Assembly (NCBI GenBank): GCA_016840085.1
Contig: JAEOTA010000012.1
Coordinates: 62,001 to 126,000 of the forward strand
Length of the DNA: 64,000 bases
DNA from: Promethearchaeota archaeon
GTDB taxonomy: Archaea; Asgardarchaeota; Lokiarchaeia; Sigyniarchaeales; SOKP01
Direction: 5' to 3'
Shown piece after piece: positions 18,606-29,700 of the stretch. Numbering within the stretch: the first letter of the stretch is position 1; each line of letters starts with the position of its first letter. The notes beneath the pieces are model-generated. The model worked only from the letters and a program-made list of their open reading frames with translations. It did not search any database and was not told where the DNA came from. The position numbers and the translations under genes were made by a program.

Positions 18606-20585
18606 TTAACCTATTTCAACATCCATTTTCTTGCGTTCTTCTAATAGGGCCTCTACAACAGAGGGATCTGCTAGTGTAGTTACATTACCAATATCGGTTT
18701 TACTAGCAATTGCTTTAAGAATTCTTCGCATGATCTTCCCACTTCGAGTTTTTGGAAGAGCATCAGCAAATTGAATAACGTCTGGTTGAAATACTGGCCC
18801 AATTTCTTGTCTAACATGCATTCTTATCTCCTTAGATAGTTTAGCTGATTTTTCAATCCCTTGCATTAATGTAATGAATGCCCATATTGCCTGACCTTTA
18901 ATTTTATGTGGAAATGGGGCAACTGCTGCTTCAGCTACTTTTGGATGACTTACAAGAGCAGATTCTACTTCCATAGTTCCTATTCTATGGCCTGATACTT
19001 TGATAACATCATCAAGTCTACCTAAAATCCAATAATAGCCATCTTCATCTCGTCGTGCTCCATCGCCAGTATAATAGTATCCTGGATACTTTTCGAGATA
19101 GGTTGATTTAAATCTCTCTGTATCACCCCAAACATCTCTTAACATTCCCGGCCATGGTGTTTGAATTGCAAAATATCCACCTTCATCTGGTTCAGTTACC
19201 TCATCACCTTCTAAGTCGAATATAACTGGTTTTATACCAAAAAATGGCATACAACAAGAGCCAGGCTTGGTGGGGGTAGCAGTAGAAATAGGAGTCATAA
19301 TAAATCCACCAGTTTCAGTCTGCCAGTAAGTATCAACAATAGGACACCGACTTTTTCCTACAACTCTATGATACCAAGTCCAGGCTTCTGGGTTTATTGG
19401 TTCACCAACTGTTCCAAGAACCTTCAAAGAACTTAAGTCATGTTTTTTAACTGGTTCATCACCGTACCTCATTAAAGCGCGTATTGCCGTAGGTGCCGTA
19501 TAAAAATGGGTTACTTTGTGGCGTTCAACAATATCCCAAAAGCGATCTACATCGGGATATGTTGGTACTCCTTCAAACATTAAGGAGGTTGCGCCATTTG
19601 CTAATGGTCCATATACAATATAAGAATGGCCTGTAATCCATCCAATATCAGCAGTGCAATACCATATATCTCCCTCATGATAATTGAATACAACTCTATG
19701 AGTGAATGAAGTATAAAGTATGTATCCTGCAGTAGTATGATTTACTCCTTTAGGTTTTCCAGTTGTTCCGCTTGTATATAAAATAAACAGTGTATCCTCA
19801 GAATCCATTATTTCAGGCTCACATTCTTCACTCATCTCATTAATGAAGTCATGATACCATATATCCTTATTTGTATGAGGTATATCTCTTCCAGAACGTT
19901 GAACAACGATAACATGTTCTATGGTTGGGACATCGTCAATTATTTGAACAACATCCGCCATTTTTGGATAGAATTTTCCGGCTCTTACTGTTTCATCGCT
20001 AGTGAAAAGAATACGCGAATCAGAATCTTTAATCCTATCTTTAACAGCTTCTTTTGAGAATCCTCCGAAAACTATTGAATGAATTACACCAATTCGGGCG
20101 CATGCTAACATAATTATCGCTAGTTCAGGTACCATAGGTAGCCATATTGTAACTCTATCACCTTTTTTTAATCCTAATTTCTTCATTCCATTGGCTACTT
20201 TGCTTACTTCTTTTAAGAGTTCACTGTAAGTAAATCTTCTTACATGTCCTGGTTCGTCTGCTTCCCATATCAGAGCAATTTTATCCCCTTTTCCCGCTTT
20301 GACATGTCTATCTAAGGCATTATAGCTTACGTTAAGTTTTCCACCAATAAACCATTTGCCAGGAAATAAATCAGTTTTTTCCCAAACTTTACTATATGGT
20401 TTGAACCAATCTAAAGATTTTGCTTGTTCATCCCAGAAACCTTCCATATCTTCTATTGATTGTTTGTAAAGTTTTTGATATTCTTCAATTGAAATCCCAG
20501 TTTTTGCATAATCTGGATTAAGATCAACTGGATTAAAAATACGGTTTTCAGTGAGAATACTTTCCATCCTTTCTTCTTTTGACAT
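18606..20585 (-). CDS. acs: AMP-forming acetyl-CoA synthetase
   Basis: A 659-residue ANL-superfamily enzyme that makes acetyl-CoA from acetate, ATP and CoA through acetyl-AMP. The ATP loop YTSGTTGKPKGVNHTT is at about residues 268-283, the adenylate-binding motif YWQTETGG at about 412-419, the hinge YYTGDGARRDEDGYYW at about 495, and the C-terminal catalytic lysine lies in PKTRSGKIMRR. Full length with no gaps, including the N-terminal acetyl-CoA synthetase extension. It is divergent from a CoA-transferase/GNAT fusion gene across a 241-base spacer, so the two probably share regulation in acetate or acyl-CoA metabolism. Confidence 0.96.
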   Translation of the reverse strand: MSKEERMESILTENRIFNPVDLNPDYAKTGISIEEYQKLYKQSIEDMEGFWDEQAKSLDWFKPYSKVWEKTDLFPGKWFIGGKLNVSYNALDRHVKAGKGDKIALIWEADEPGHVRRFTYSELLKEVSKVANGMKKLGLKKGDRVTIWLPMVPELAIIMLACARIGVIHSIVFGGFSKEAVKDRIKDSDSRILFTSDETVRAGKFYPKMADVVQIIDDVPTIEHVIVVQRSGRDIPHTNKDIWYHDFINEMSEECEPEIMDSEDTLFILYTSGTTGKPKGVNHTTAGYILYTSFTHRVVFNYHEGDIWYCTADIGWITGHSYIVYGPLANGATSLMFEGVPTYPDVDRFWDIVERHKVTHFYTAPTAIRALMRYGDEPVKKHDLSSLKVLGTVGEPINPEAWTWYHRVVGKSRCPIVDTYWQTETGGFIMTPISTATPTKPGSCCMPFFGIKPVIFDLEGDEVTEPDEGGYFAIQTPWPGMLRDVWGDTERFKSTYLEKYPGYYYTGDGARRDEDGYYWILGRLDDVIKVSGHRIGTMEVESALVSHPKVAEAAVAPFPHKIKGQAIWAFITLMQGIEKSAKLSKEIRMHVRQEIGPVFQPDVIQFADALPKTRSGKIMRRILKAIASKTDIGNVTTLADPSVVEALLEERKKMDVEIG

Positions 20586-20826
20586 TATATTTCACAATTT
20601 TGAATTTCTTTGATTTTTATGTTGCTTAAACTAATTTAATTTTTTTTTTAAAAAATAAATTTTTTATTTTTTAAATGGAAACTTCTAAATCAAAAAAGAA
20701 TTGAATGAAATTTAAACATTTTATTTATATTTTCAAAATTAATATATGATAGAGAATAGAAATAATAATTTTATTTGATATAGATATTATTAATAATAAT
20801 TTTAGATAATTGTTTAAGAATATTTA

Positions 20827-22737
20827 ATGGAGTATAGTAAATCAATGGATTTTGAATGGAGAGTAAAGTGGAAGGATAAAGAAATTACTGCTAAAGAAGC
20901 AATACAAAAAATAATTCCGAGTAACAGAGTCTTTATAGATTCAGGGTGCTCGGAACCGCAATTATTAACTTTAGAATTAATTAAGCAATCAGATAAATTA
21001 ATAGATACAGAGATCCTTCATTTTTTAACCATAGGTCCTGGAAAATATTTCAAAGATAAAGCAGAAGATCTTTTTAGACATAATGCTTTTTTTATTGGAA
21101 AGACTCTTCGAGAGGAAATTAATAAAGGTCAAGCTGATTATACTCCAATATATGCGAGTGAAATTCCTTCATTATTTTTAACAGGTCGAAAGCATATAGA
21201 TGTTGCCCTTATACAAGTGTCTCCTCCAGATCCGTATGGTTTTTGTTCTTTAGGAATTAATGTAGATATAGCAAAACCAATAGCACAATCATCTTACCTT
21301 ACTATTGTTGAAATCAACCCTCAAATGCCACGTACTTTAGGAAATAGTTTTATTCACATGAAAGAAATAGATTATTTCGTATATAATGATACTCCATTGT
21401 TAGAATTTCATTTTGAGGAACCAGATGATATAGGTGAAAGAATTGGGCATAATCTAGAAAACCTAGTGGAGAATAAATCAACTATACATGTCGGGTTTGG
21501 AGATCTACCAAATGCTATGCTCAAATTTTTGGTAGATAAAAAAGATCTCGGGATGCACTCCCACTATTTAACAGATAATATTATTCCCCTAATTGAAGAG
21601 GGAGTTTTAACTTGTAGGAAAAAAAATTTCCACCCTGAAAAAATTATTACCAGTTTTGCTTTAGGAACTAAAAAATTATATAAATTTGTGGATAACAATC
21701 CTTATATTGAATTTTATCCTTCTGATTATGTATGTAATCCTAGGTATATTGGAATGAATAAGAATATGGTTTCAATTAATTCCGCTCGACAAATCGATCT
21801 AACTGGTCAAGTAAATGCTGCAACAGAAGGCTATAGATTCTATTCTGGTTTTGGTGAGACCATTGATTTTATGAGAGGTTCTGCATTTTCTAAAGGTGGC
21901 AAACCGATCATAATTATACCCTCAACCTCTAGAGATGGTGAAAAGTCACGAATTGTACCTCATTTAGATGAAGGAGCGGGAGTAATGTTATCGCGAGGGG
22001 ATGTATATTATGTTGTTACAGAATGGGGTGTAGCATATCTCCATGGTAAGTCAATTAGAGAAAGAATACTTGAATTGATCTGCATAGCACATCCAAAATT
22101 CCAACAGTCTCTATTAGAGGAGGCAAAAAAATTGAATTATATTTATTCTGATCAGATGCTTCCATGTGATGATAAAGGGCGGATTTGTATTTATCCATCT
22201 GAATATGAGACTATTTATAAAACACTCGATAAAGAAAGAATAATAATTCGCCCTGTGAAAACAACTGATGAGCCATTATTGAGAGATTTATATTATTCAT
22301 TAAGTGAGAGGGACAAATATTTAAGATTCTTTGAATTAAAAAAGGAATTTACTCACTCTAAAACTCAGTTTGAGGTAAATATTGATTATAATAATGTTTT
22401 TTCTATTGGGGCATTTATCGGTGAAATTGGAAATGAAGAGATGATAGGAAATGCAACTTATTATCTAAATCCTAAATTGAATATGGGAGAATATTCCTTT
22501 TTAGTTAGAGAGGATTACCGTGGTAAGGGGATTGGAGCTTTTCTTTATCAACAAATAATTATTATTGCAAAAGAAAAAGGATTAAAAGGACTTTATGGAA
22601 ATATCCACATCCAAAATAAAAGTGCTGTTAGAATAATTCAAACTGGTGGATATACTAAAATAACTCCTCCTAAATTTCCAAGCGAAAAAGAGTTATTTTA
22701 TGAGGTTTTTTTCAGTAAGGAAAATTCACTTGAATAA
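20827..22737 (+). CDS. Acetyl-CoA hydrolase/CoA-transferase fused to a GNAT acetyltransferase
   Basis: A 636-residue two-domain protein. Residues 1 to about 470 form a class I acetyl-CoA hydrolase/4-hydroxybutyrate CoA-transferase, with INSARQIDLTGQVNAATEGY, RGSAFSKGGKPIIIIPST and VTEWGVAYLHGKSIRER. Residues ~475-636 are a GNAT domain with IIRPVKTTDEPLLRDLY at its start and the acetyl-CoA loop REDYRGKGIGAFLYQ. The fusion is known in bacteria; the GNAT part may acetylate proteins, perhaps acyl-CoA synthetases. Divergence from acs strengthens that idea but it is inference: both genes handle acetyl-CoA, and Acs is classically controlled by lysine acetylation. Confidence 0.9.
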   Translation: MEYSKSMDFEWRVKWKDKEITAKEAIQKIIPSNRVFIDSGCSEPQLLTLELIKQSDKLIDTEILHFLTIGPGKYFKDKAEDLFRHNAFFIGKTLREEINKGQADYTPIYASEIPSLFLTGRKHIDVALIQVSPPDPYGFCSLGINVDIAKPIAQSSYLTIVEINPQMPRTLGNSFIHMKEIDYFVYNDTPLLEFHFEEPDDIGERIGHNLENLVENKSTIHVGFGDLPNAMLKFLVDKKDLGMHSHYLTDNIIPLIEEGVLTCRKKNFHPEKIITSFALGTKKLYKFVDNNPYIEFYPSDYVCNPRYIGMNKNMVSINSARQIDLTGQVNAATEGYRFYSGFGETIDFMRGSAFSKGGKPIIIIPSTSRDGEKSRIVPHLDEGAGVMLSRGDVYYVVTEWGVAYLHGKSIRERILELICIAHPKFQQSLLEEAKKLNYIYSDQMLPCDDKGRICIYPSEYETIYKTLDKERIIIRPVKTTDEPLLRDLYYSLSERDKYLRFFELKKEFTHSKTQFEVNIDYNNVFSIGAFIGEIGNEEMIGNATYYLNPKLNMGEYSFLVREDYRGKGIGAFLYQQIIIIAKEKGLKGLYGNIHIQNKSAVRIIQTGGYTKITPPKFPSEKELFYEVFFSKENSLE

Positions 22738-22785
22738 TTAGTCACTATTTTTATTTTTCTTCCATAATTATAACTTTGTAAGCTT

Positions 22786-23580
22786 ATGAAATTTAAATAC
22801 ACAGATTATCACATTCATTCTTCGGATTGGAGTGTAGATGTTCCAAATAAAAATTTAAAATTCAAAGATTATGCAGAAATTGCTGAGTTAAGCAGAATAA
22901 ATATTTGTTTTCTTGAGCATTTTGAGCTTTATTATGTTGAAAACGATAAATTAAATCCTTTTTACGGCGAAAAAGTTCAAGATTACTTAGAGAAAATCGA
23001 TGAAATAAAGGAGACTTATGATTTTGTATTGGGTGGCTTAGAAGTTGAATATTATAAGGATAAAGAGATTGAGTTATTAGAATTTATGGATGATTATGAA
23101 AGAGAGTTAGATTTTATTTCTGGTTCTGTCCATGAATGGATTATTGGTTATCCAGTTACCACAAGAGAAAAGCTTTTAAATTTCTTGGATAAAAAATCAA
23201 TGAGAGATGTCATTAATGAATATTTTGAAACATATGAAATGATGGTCAACTCAAAAATTTTTAAAAATGTATGCCATATCGATACAATCTTTCGTTACAT
23301 CAATGATAATGATTTGAAACCTGAAGAAAATTGTGATATTTCAGAAGATCGCGTGCTAGAACTCGGTAAACTTTGTATAAAAAATAAGATTAAAATAGAA
23401 TATAATTTATCTGGATTAAGATTCCCTATTAAGCGTCCATTTCCTTCAAAAAAGGTGGTATCTCTTTTAAAAAAAAATGGCGCTAAATTTTTTGTAGGAT
23501 CTGATTCACATTCTCTTGCCCAATTTAAGTGTTTTTTCCCTAAGGTAAAAGAAGCATATAATTTTTTAGATTATATTTAA
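22786..23580 (+). CDS. PHP-domain phosphatase, histidinol-phosphatase type
   Basis: A 264-residue PHP-family metal-dependent phosphoesterase. Metal-binding motifs are DYHIHSSDWSVD near the N-terminus, LEHFE (about 44-48), GGLEVEYYKD (about 84-93), SGSVHEW (about 111-117), CHIDTIFRY and the final VGSDSHSL. Length fits HisK-type histidinol-phosphate phosphatase, but PHP proteins of this size also act on other sugar or nucleotide phosphates. No other his gene is near. It begins 48 bases after the CoA-transferase fusion and is followed closely by a PAP2 gene, probably as one transcript. Confidence 0.82.
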   Translation: MKFKYTDYHIHSSDWSVDVPNKNLKFKDYAEIAELSRINICFLEHFELYYVENDKLNPFYGEKVQDYLEKIDEIKETYDFVLGGLEVEYYKDKEIELLEFMDDYERELDFISGSVHEWIIGYPVTTREKLLNFLDKKSMRDVINEYFETYEMMVNSKIFKNVCHIDTIFRYINDNDLKPEENCDISEDRVLELGKLCIKNKIKIEYNLSGLRFPIKRPFPSKKVVSLLKKNGAKFFVGSDSHSLAQFKCFFPKVKEAYNFLDYI

Positions 23581-23603
23581 AATAAGATTGAAGTTTGATA
23601 TTA

Positions 23604-24326
23604 ATGGAGTTCAGAGATTTTTCACACAAGATAGACAGATGGGATAAAAGAGTTATTCTAAGATATAATGGGATAGGTGGTAAACCTATACTATATATTT
23701 TGAAATTTGTATCTTTCTTCGGAAGAGAAACTTTATGGCTTTTTCTAATCGCTTTTTATTTATTCATTTGGTATGATCCGTTTTTACTTTCTTATATATC
23801 TTCCACGTTTTTAATTGGGTTATTAATAATATTAGCAATTAAACAAATTGTTAATAGGGCGAGACCCTTTGAAGAGTTTAATCAAGAAGAACTTAAAGTA
23901 CTTGAAAGAAAACCCACTTCAAAGAGCTTTCCTTCATGGCATTCATACAATATAGTATCTCATGGTCTTTTATTTGGATTGTTTTTTCTGAGATCTCCAT
24001 TGATAACAATTTTAATTATATTATTTTCTATTATAGTTTCTTTTTCTAGAATCCAATTAGGCGTTCATTATCCGAGCGACGTGATTGCTGGGTTTTTTAT
24101 TGGAATAATTGGATTTCTGTTGTCAATTTATATCATTTCTCCAATATTTTTAATAGTTATTTCAAATTTGGAGCAATCTATGACGTATGAAATTCAATAC
24201 CATAAGGTAAATTCAATGTTATATGAAAATATTTGGTATCTACTCTTATCTATCCTTATTTTTTGTATAATACTCATTAGTGCCGTATATAAAAAAATGA
24301 AGGAATATATCAAAAACAAGTTTTAG
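23604..24326 (+). CDS. PAP2-family membrane phosphatase
   Basis: A 240-residue integral membrane lipid phosphatase with five or six hydrophobic helices. The three catalytic motifs are visible: KQIVNRARP (motif 1), PSWHSYN (motif 2, with Trp in place of the usual Gly) and SRIQLGVHYPSD (motif 3). Members dephosphorylate phosphatidate, polyprenyl diphosphate or similar lipids at the membrane. The frame is open from TTG 23595, but ATG 23604 is the better start. Regulation and substrate are unknown; a polyprenyl-phosphate recycling role is possible. Confidence 0.88.
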   Translation: MEFRDFSHKIDRWDKRVILRYNGIGGKPILYILKFVSFFGRETLWLFLIAFYLFIWYDPFLLSYISSTFLIGLLIILAIKQIVNRARPFEEFNQEELKVLERKPTSKSFPSWHSYNIVSHGLLFGLFFLRSPLITILIILFSIIVSFSRIQLGVHYPSDVIAGFFIGIIGFLLSIYIISPIFLIVISNLEQSMTYEIQYHKVNSMLYENIWYLLLSILIFCIILISAVYKKMKEYIKNKF

Positions 24327-24331
24327 AATAA

Positions 24332-25573
24332 TTAAAGTTTTAAACTTCTCCTTTTGCTAAATAAATCTTTTAACTCGTTAAGAACTTGTAATCTAGTATT
24401 TTGTTGACCTCTTACAGGACTTTGGGAGGGATTGGAAATTACGAGGGGTTGCCCACTTTGAGCTGCTTGAAATGCTCCTGCCTCTATAGCTTGCAAGCGA
24501 CTATCAAGATCATTGAGTTGCGTAGATATACTCTCTGATAGACGAATTACTGCGTTCATTACTTGTTCAAGTATTTTTCCAAGACCTTCTACCTTCCTTA
24601 CAGTTGGATCGGTTAGTGAATAATGCGTACTCATCATATTTTTAATATATTTAGCAAATTGAGGTTCGCGCGAAATTAAAGAATATATGGATGTAAGATA
24701 GATTTCAACATCGAAATCATAATTCTTACTTTTAAATAGTTCATTTATATTATCTTTTAAAAGTTCGATGTTCAATAGGATTTCTGTGTCGTCTAAAATA
24801 TCTGGATCTACTTTATGGATGAATAGAAGTATATAAGGTTTTTCTTCTAACATAATAATTGAGTCTAAAATCTTATCTAAATACTCTAGAGCCTCATCAA
24901 ATCTATCAGGATCTTGTATATCAATCACGTAAAGAAGTAAATCTAGTTGAATAAAATATTGCTCTGGAGTACTTAAATACCTCTCTCTATACTCTTCTTG
25001 GCCTCCAAGGTCCCAGATGAACAGAGACAAATTAGAACTTCCAAATTTCATCCGAACTACTCCTTTAGTTGGATGGGTTGCAATAGTTTCACTAATTCCT
25101 AAGCGTCCTCCAAATTTTGACAAAGTAGCACTTTTCCCTGCGTTGTCCAATCCTGCGCATAGTATTTTCTGTTTACCAATCTCGATGCCTTCTTTCTCTT
25201 CTTTAACGCTAGCTATAAGTGAGCTTATTGTAATTGTCTTTTTTAATTTGTTTTCAAGATCTGGGTACTTATTTTTGAGTTCTTCGATTTTATCCTTTAA
25301 GCTTTCAGTTAATTCTAATGATTCATCTGATTCTTCGATTTGAGTTAAACTTTCAAAGGGATCCTCTTTATTTAAATTAGACGCGTCCGCTATGGTAGAA
25401 ACTTCTAGTAGTTGTTTTAATATTGTTGATTCTTCTTTGTCTATAAATTTATAATCGTGAATTGGTAATTTCAAAACATCATCTATTGTTTTCAATTTAT
25501 CAATTTTAGTAGATTTAAGGTCTAAAAACTTAGAAACCACTTTAATAAAATTAGAAATTTCTTCTGAGGACAT
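24332..25573 (-). CDS. Arf-like GTPase with long N- and C-terminal extensions
   Basis: A 413-residue protein whose central part is an Arf/Gtr-like GTPase. G1 is GLDNAGKSA (141-149), the Arf-type P loop; switch I Thr lies in THPTKGVV; G3 is WDLGGQEEYRERY with the catalytic Gln; G4 is HKVDPD. The first ~135 residues are helical, with a charged coiled-coil-like stretch EELKNKYPDLENKLKKT. After the GTPase (about residue 315) there is a helical stretch and a low-complexity tail. No N-myristoylation glycine is present. Such extended GTPases are typical of Asgard archaea. Convergent with the PAP2 gene five bases away. Confidence 0.9.
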   Translation of the reverse strand: MSSEEISNFIKVVSKFLDLKSTKIDKLKTIDDVLKLPIHDYKFIDKEESTILKQLLEVSTIADASNLNKEDPFESLTQIEESDESLELTESLKDKIEELKNKYPDLENKLKKTITISSLIASVKEEKEGIEIGKQKILCAGLDNAGKSATLSKFGGRLGISETIATHPTKGVVRMKFGSSNLSLFIWDLGGQEEYRERYLSTPEQYFIQLDLLLYVIDIQDPDRFDEALEYLDKILDSIIMLEEKPYILLFIHKVDPDILDDTEILLNIELLKDNINELFKSKNYDFDVEIYLTSIYSLISREPQFAKYIKNMMSTHYSLTDPTVRKVEGLGKILEQVMNAVIRLSESISTQLNDLDSRLQAIEAGAFQAAQSGQPLVISNPSQSPVRGQQNTRLQVLNELKDLFSKRRSLKL

Positions 25574-25776
25574 AGTAATTATCGATTTTTCTTTATTATT
25601 AATAGGTATATAATAATTTTTATTATTATTTATTAAACTTTTAAGATCTTAATTAAAAAGATTAAGATTTAAATTTTCACAAGTGAATGTTATATAAACT
25701 TAAATATGCATGATTTTATGTATTTCTTACAAAAAATTAAAAATTCCAAATTCTTTTCTTCACAATCTTTATAATT

Positions 25777-26700
25777 ATGCCAGCACAGTTCGAAAATGAT
25801 GATTTTTTTGATGATAACGGAGAGGAAAGCTCTCCTTGTTGTGATAGTCCAAAGATTAGTGAAGAAGATGGATTTTATGTGTGTTTAAATTGCGGGTTTG
25901 TACATTCTAGAATACTTGATGATAGTCCTCGCAGAGCTTTCACTCAAGAAGAAATACAAAAAAGAAAGAGTAGTGAAAGAGTATATAGTCCTATTGGTCC
26001 TAGAACAATTATAAGAGGATCTAGAGATGCTCGAGGCACTTTATTAAGTCCGAAATATAAATCAAAATTTAATCGTTTAGCCAAAATACATAGATCTTTA
26101 ACTACTAGTTATGAAAGAAATCTATGGATTGCGTTACCAAACTTGCAACGTTTACAAAAGAGATTAAGTATCCCTGATGCTGTAGCAGAAGATGCACTTC
26201 GTATTTATACTCAAACTGTTAAAAAAAAGTTAACTATGGGAAGAAGCATTGATACATTATTATCCGCGTCCATTTTTGCTGCTTTAAGGGTTCATGGAAT
26301 TCCTAGAACTGCTGAAGAAATAACAAAAGTTGCACAAATTCCTAAAAAGAAGGTTATTAAGAGTTATCGGTTAATCTTAATGGAAGTATTACCAAAATTG
26401 GGTATGAAGGTACAACATTTCACAGCTGATCGCTATGTTGATAAGTTTAACGAAGAATTAAGGCTTTCAATGAAATGCCGAAATATAGCGGTTAAATTAA
26501 TTGAAAAAGCGAGAGAAAGTGGATTTAATTCAGCTGGTAAGGACCCAAAAGGTATCGCTGCTGCTGCTATTTATATTGGTTCAAAAATATGTAATGAAAG
26601 TCGAACTCAAAAGGAAATTAGCAAACTTGCTCAAGTTACTGAAGTTACACTTCGTATGAGGGTAAAAGATTTGCAAAAATACGCCAATGTTGTTGAATAA
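25777..26700 (+). CDS. tfb: Transcription initiation factor TFB
   Basis: Archaeal TFIIB homologue, 307 residues, which bridges TBP-bound promoter DNA and RNA polymerase. The N-terminal zinc ribbon has CC (21-22) and CLNC (36-39); the first knuckle is therefore two adjacent cysteines rather than the usual CxxC. The B-reader segment SERVYSPIGPRTII follows. Two cyclin folds come next: the first with SIDTLLSASIFAALRVHGIP, the second with AAAAIYIGSKI and TQKEISKLAQVTEVTLRMRV, the BRE-reading helix-turn-helix. A TTATATAAA element lies about 87 bases upstream. It is the only complete TFB in the window; two TFB-like remnants occur at 37.4 and 43.6-44.5 kb. Confidence 0.95.
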   Translation: MPAQFENDDFFDDNGEESSPCCDSPKISEEDGFYVCLNCGFVHSRILDDSPRRAFTQEEIQKRKSSERVYSPIGPRTIIRGSRDARGTLLSPKYKSKFNRLAKIHRSLTTSYERNLWIALPNLQRLQKRLSIPDAVAEDALRIYTQTVKKKLTMGRSIDTLLSASIFAALRVHGIPRTAEEITKVAQIPKKKVIKSYRLILMEVLPKLGMKVQHFTADRYVDKFNEELRLSMKCRNIAVKLIEKARESGFNSAGKDPKGIAAAAIYIGSKICNESRTQKEISKLAQVTEVTLRMRVKDLQKYANVVE

Positions 26701-26768
26701 TAAAACAATTTGAAAATTATATTATAATCAGAATAAAATAAATGTTAAGATAAAATTTTAGATATAAT

Positions 26769-29700
26769 TTAATCTACAATTTCAATTAATTCTTTTTCTT
26801 CTTCAAATAATGGTAAAATTTCTAACATTCCCCGAATTTTTGATAAATATATTTCTAATTTATAAGAATATACATCGATCAAGAATAAAATTAACATAAT
26901 ATAAAAAGTATCTTTAACCAATTCTTTGTTTACACCCAAAGTATTGAGAAAATTATCAATATTTTGTTTGATTTGTTTAAAAGACTCCCCTGCTTTCAAT
27001 AATGATAACCCATACAAAAGTATAAGGAGAGAACTTGTTTTTAAATCTTTCCTTTTAGATAGTGTCTCGGCTAATCCAAGATACTGTAAACCAGCTTCTT
27101 TGAATTTTTGTGAATTCAAAAGATCTAACATATTTTTGTAATATCTCTTTTTCATTGCTTTTCGCTTTTTAAAGAATTCATCTTTTTCTTGTCTAATATC
27201 CCCCATTTTAGATTGGATTTTTCCAAAAATTTGATCCATTTCGATTTGAAGTGTTGAAAATTCAGCTATTTCTTTTCGGGATAACTGTTCTTTTTCTTTT
27301 TCCTCCTCAAGTACTTCTTCGCCTAAAATAGATTTTAATAATATAATTTCGGGATCGAATAATACTAATTTCTCGATTAAAGTATCTATTACTAAATTTT
27401 TTAAAAATAATTTATCGTTTTTTATTGCAGAAAATAAATGTTTCATAATTTGAATTTCTGGGAGAGATCTAAGATCGGTTTCGCTTTTCTTAAGATAATT
27501 TTCAAATGTCTCTTCAGCTATTTCAACATTCTTTTCATTAATAAGGATTATTGAACCTAGAATTAAAGAAATAGCTGCTTGTTTGAAAAAATTTTTTTCT
27601 TCTAGTTTTGTAATTGTATCAAGATAGGATAGAGAAGCATTAATCAATTTCTTATTGGAAATATCCTCTAATCCAAGTTTCCAATATTGATTCTTCATTA
27701 ATTTTCTTTTAGCAATATCTCCTTTTTCTTTTTGAATTGAATCTGCTATTTTTTTAATTTCACGTTTAATATTTTCAATCTCAGCTATTGTTTCAATGGT
27801 TTTTTCAGGCTTTAATCCACCTTTATAGTCCTTACCTAAAACGTCATAGAGTACTTTTAATTCTTCTTCAAATAACGGGAGATTTTCAAAATATGAGAGA
27901 GCCTCAATAAATTTGGATTCATCCTGATATTCTTTCACATCAATAATATATTCAACTAAAGTGACTGGATATGTTTCAACAAACAATTTTCTTAGACTAG
28001 ATAATTCCTTTTTAGTCTCATTTAAATATACTTTAATATCTTTAAATCTTTTTTCCTTTATGAGTAATAAACTGGCTATTGCTAAACATTCACTTGCTAA
28101 TTTGTATTTTTTAATTTTGTTTAATTGTAAAAGAAGTTTCTTATAAATCTCAATTGCTTTTTCATATTCTTTATTTTTAATAAGAGATAAAGCTTCTTCA
28201 AAATACGCTCTTCTTAATGCTTTTCTTTCCTTCAATTCATTTTCTTTATCTGACCGTGCTTCGCGTCCTAAATTTTTAATAATTGAAAGTTTCTCTTTTA
28301 ATAGTTCTCCTTTACGAGATTCTTTTACTTTCTTTAATCTAATAGCACTTTTTTCTGCTTCAAGGTTAGCAATTTTATTATGAATTTCAGTTTTATATTC
28401 CTTTTTTTCTATCTTATCATTATAAGAATGAGCAGAAGCCAAATCATCTATTTCAATATATATTTCAGCAATTTTTTTATAAATTCTATTAAAAGTAACT
28501 ATTATTTTCTCTTCTTTTTCTAAATATGAGCTTGAGATTTCTAGTACTTTTTTCACTAAATCTGTAGCTTTATTAATACCTGAAATATTTTCTTCGTTCT
28601 CTAATATGTTTAATGCTTCTTGTTTGATAACTTTAATAAAAATTTGATTAATCTCTCTTGATTCATCATACAACATTAAGTTCCTGAAAATCTTATTTGA
28701 ATTTTTATATATTTTTTCGTTTCTTTCATATTTTTCTGATTCTTTAATCTCCTTTAAACTTTCTAAATAGATTGGAAAAATTCTAATTAAGTAGTTTTTT
28801 TTCATAGATATTGATAATTCCTCAAAATAAGTAAAAAATTCTTCAAAATTCTTACCTTCTAGCAATAGATCCAAAGATCTTGTCAAAATCTGATCCCTTA
28901 TCTCATCTTTCCCTATCTTTTCAAGGTAATCTGCTTGATGTTTTAAGTGTTTTGCGGCTTCGATATAGCCTTTTTGTTTTATAAGTTCACTAGTTTCTTG
29001 GATTTTTTTAGTATTCATTTCAGCAATAATATCTCTTTCAGAATTAGCATAATCTCTTAGAATACTAATACCTTTATTTATAATTTCCTCAGTTTCTTTC
29101 TTGAGTTGTTTTTTATATTGATCTTCGAACTTAGCACTTAATTTCGTTAAATCTTGTTTTAGTTTCAATGAATTCAGTTTATTTATGAAAATTGTAGCCA
29201 TACCAAAATTGTTTTCCTCTAAAAAAGTATTAATTAGGGTCTTTAAAGTAGAGTCTAAATTTTTTTTTTCTACTTTATATGATTCCCACATGTTTTCAAG
29301 TTCATTATAAGTATTTTTTGCGGCATAGGTTTCTTTTTGGTTCACTTGATTTTTAAAAAATTCAATCAAAATTTTTGTTAAGCTAAATGTTAATTTTTTT
29401 AATTCCTCAAAAAGATCTTCTTGCTGATATCTATTTATAGCTCGATATAATTGTTCTTTCGCTAATTGGTAATTATTGGTACTGAATAAATAATCTGCCT
29501 CAGCTACGATTTTATCTACAATCTCCCCTAGAATCATGATAATTCCTTTATGTGGCAAGCTTTCGAGAATTCTAAATGTATCTTCAACTTTACATGCAGA
29601 AATCCACGAGTTAACTGATAATCTAAATGCTTCATGAATAAGAGATCTATCAAGTGATTCAATACTAGACCATTGCGCTGCTTGTTCATATAATCTAGCC

